The notes under the pieces: model-generated
Seen by the model: only the letters and a program-made list of their open reading frames with translations
What the model was told of the DNA's origin: nothing
Databases searched by the model: none
Shown here: piece after piece, positions 5,491-5,664 of the stretch
Position numbering within the stretch: the first letter of the stretch is position 1
Layout: each line of letters starts with the position of its first letter
Assembly: GCA_030526455.1 (NCBI GenBank)
Contig: JAUNCU010000181.1
Location: 1 to 5,664, forward strand
DNA: 5,664 bases
Direction of reading: 5' to 3'
Origin: Bacteroidales bacterium
Lineage (GTDB): Bacteria > Bacteroidota > Bacteroidia > Bacteroidales > Muribaculaceae
Made by a program: the position numbers and the translations under genes

Positions 5491-5582
5491 GTAGGGACGC
5501 GATACTTCGCGTCCGCGCCAAGCGAAGGCTATTATTTTGACAACCAGTCGCCTAATGCGGATGCGAAGTATCGCGTCCCTAC
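5491..5582. repeat. REPIN-like element: two inverted REP hairpins with GTAG
   Basis: The terminal 26 bases (5491-5516 and 5557-5582) are inverted repeats with one mismatch. Each arm is itself a REP-type hairpin preceded by GTAG. The left arm is GTAG (5491-5494), GGACGCG (5495-5501), loop ATACTT, CGCGTCC (5508-5514). The right arm, read on the minus strand, is GTAG (5582-5579), then CGCGTCC at 5572-5578 pairing with GGATGCG at 5559-5565 with one G.T wobble. A 5' GTAG or GGAG tetranucleotide next to a short hairpin is the known signature of REP sequences moved by RAYT transposases, and two in inverted orientation within about 100 bases define a REPIN. No transposase gene is in the window, so the element would be mobilised in trans if at all. 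Confidence 0.75.
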
Positions 5583-5602
5583 CATGAATTTCCTATTTTG
5601 GA

Positions 5603-5639
5603 GGCGTGTTCTTTCCTGTTTTCCGCAATGGGACACGCC
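5603..5639. repeat. Hairpin near the window end
   Basis: GGCGTGT (5603-5609) pairs with ACACGCC (5633-5639). A T.G wobble and a C-G pair extend the stem to nine pairs around a 19-base loop. On the plus strand a weak T-run (5648-5651) follows after eight bases. It could be a poor terminator or part of an unseen neighbouring feature; the evidence is thin. Confidence 0.4.
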
Positions 5640-5664
5640 AATTACCCTTTTGCAATTTCTACTA

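Larger units (their letters stand above)
4880..5664. other. Non-coding tract with clustered repeats
   Basis: About 785 bases follow the phosphodiesterase gene without a credible gene. Open frames here (for example minus 4952-5266 and plus 5118-5540) run straight through the repeat units described separately, lack recognisable domains and have patchwork composition, so I treat them as non-coding. In order, the tract holds a hairpin (4914-4933), a 20-bp tandem repeat (4964-5006), a partly structured segment (5135-5165), two 67-bp direct repeats (5206-5272, 5399-5465), a small hairpin (5273-5285), a REPIN-like element (5491-5582) and a final hairpin (5603-5639). Confidence 0.8.

Noticed and set aside
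5118..5540. Plus-strand open frame of 140 codons
   Set aside because: It runs through both 67-bp repeats and into the REPIN-like element, shows no domain or signal peptide and has patchy composition. The frame appears to be a by-product of repeats.

Overview
The window looks like a chromosomal segment from a Bacteroidales bacterium, most likely close to Prevotellaceae or Muribaculaceae. This rests on the protein sequences, on translation starts with A/T-rich leaders and no clear Shine-Dalgarno sequence, and on several exact matches to the Bacteroidetes -7 promoter element TAnnTTTG. The genus cannot be fixed from the sequence alone.

Layout: (1) 1-247 has no gene and ends in a strong intrinsic terminator serving the leftward gap gene. 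(2) 248-1273, minus: gap, glycolytic NAD-dependent glyceraldehyde-3-phosphate dehydrogenase. (3) 1274-1579: an A/T-rich divergent intergenic region. (4) 1580-1963, plus: mscL, the large-conductance mechanosensitive channel. (5) 1964-2205: a GC-rich, hairpin-rich intergenic stretch. (6) 2206-3093, plus: an exported tetratricopeptide-repeat protein. (7) A 17-bp-stem bidirectional terminator shared with the convergent gene that follows. (8) 3186-3884, minus: an exported protein with a C-terminal discoidin-like, NADase-type glycan-binding domain. (9) A 98-bp divergent control region holding two oppositely oriented exact -7 elements. (10) 3983-4879, plus: an exported glycerophosphodiester phosphodiesterase-family protein. 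(11) 4880-5664: about 785 bases with no credible gene but several repeat structures.

The genes do not form one pathway. gap is central carbon metabolism and mscL is osmotic-shock protection. The other three are envelope or periplasmic proteins with N-terminal signal peptides. The glycan-binding-domain gene and the phosphodiesterase gene share a divergent promoter region, which is the only clear regulatory link between protein genes.

I found no multi-gene undescribed system. The most interesting material is the right-hand non-coding tract. It holds a textbook REPIN-like element: two inverted REP hairpins, each preceded by GTAG. It also holds a 67-bp direct duplication with internal dyad symmetry and a 20-bp tandem repeat. 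The structured mscL-TPR spacer is the second area worth checking.
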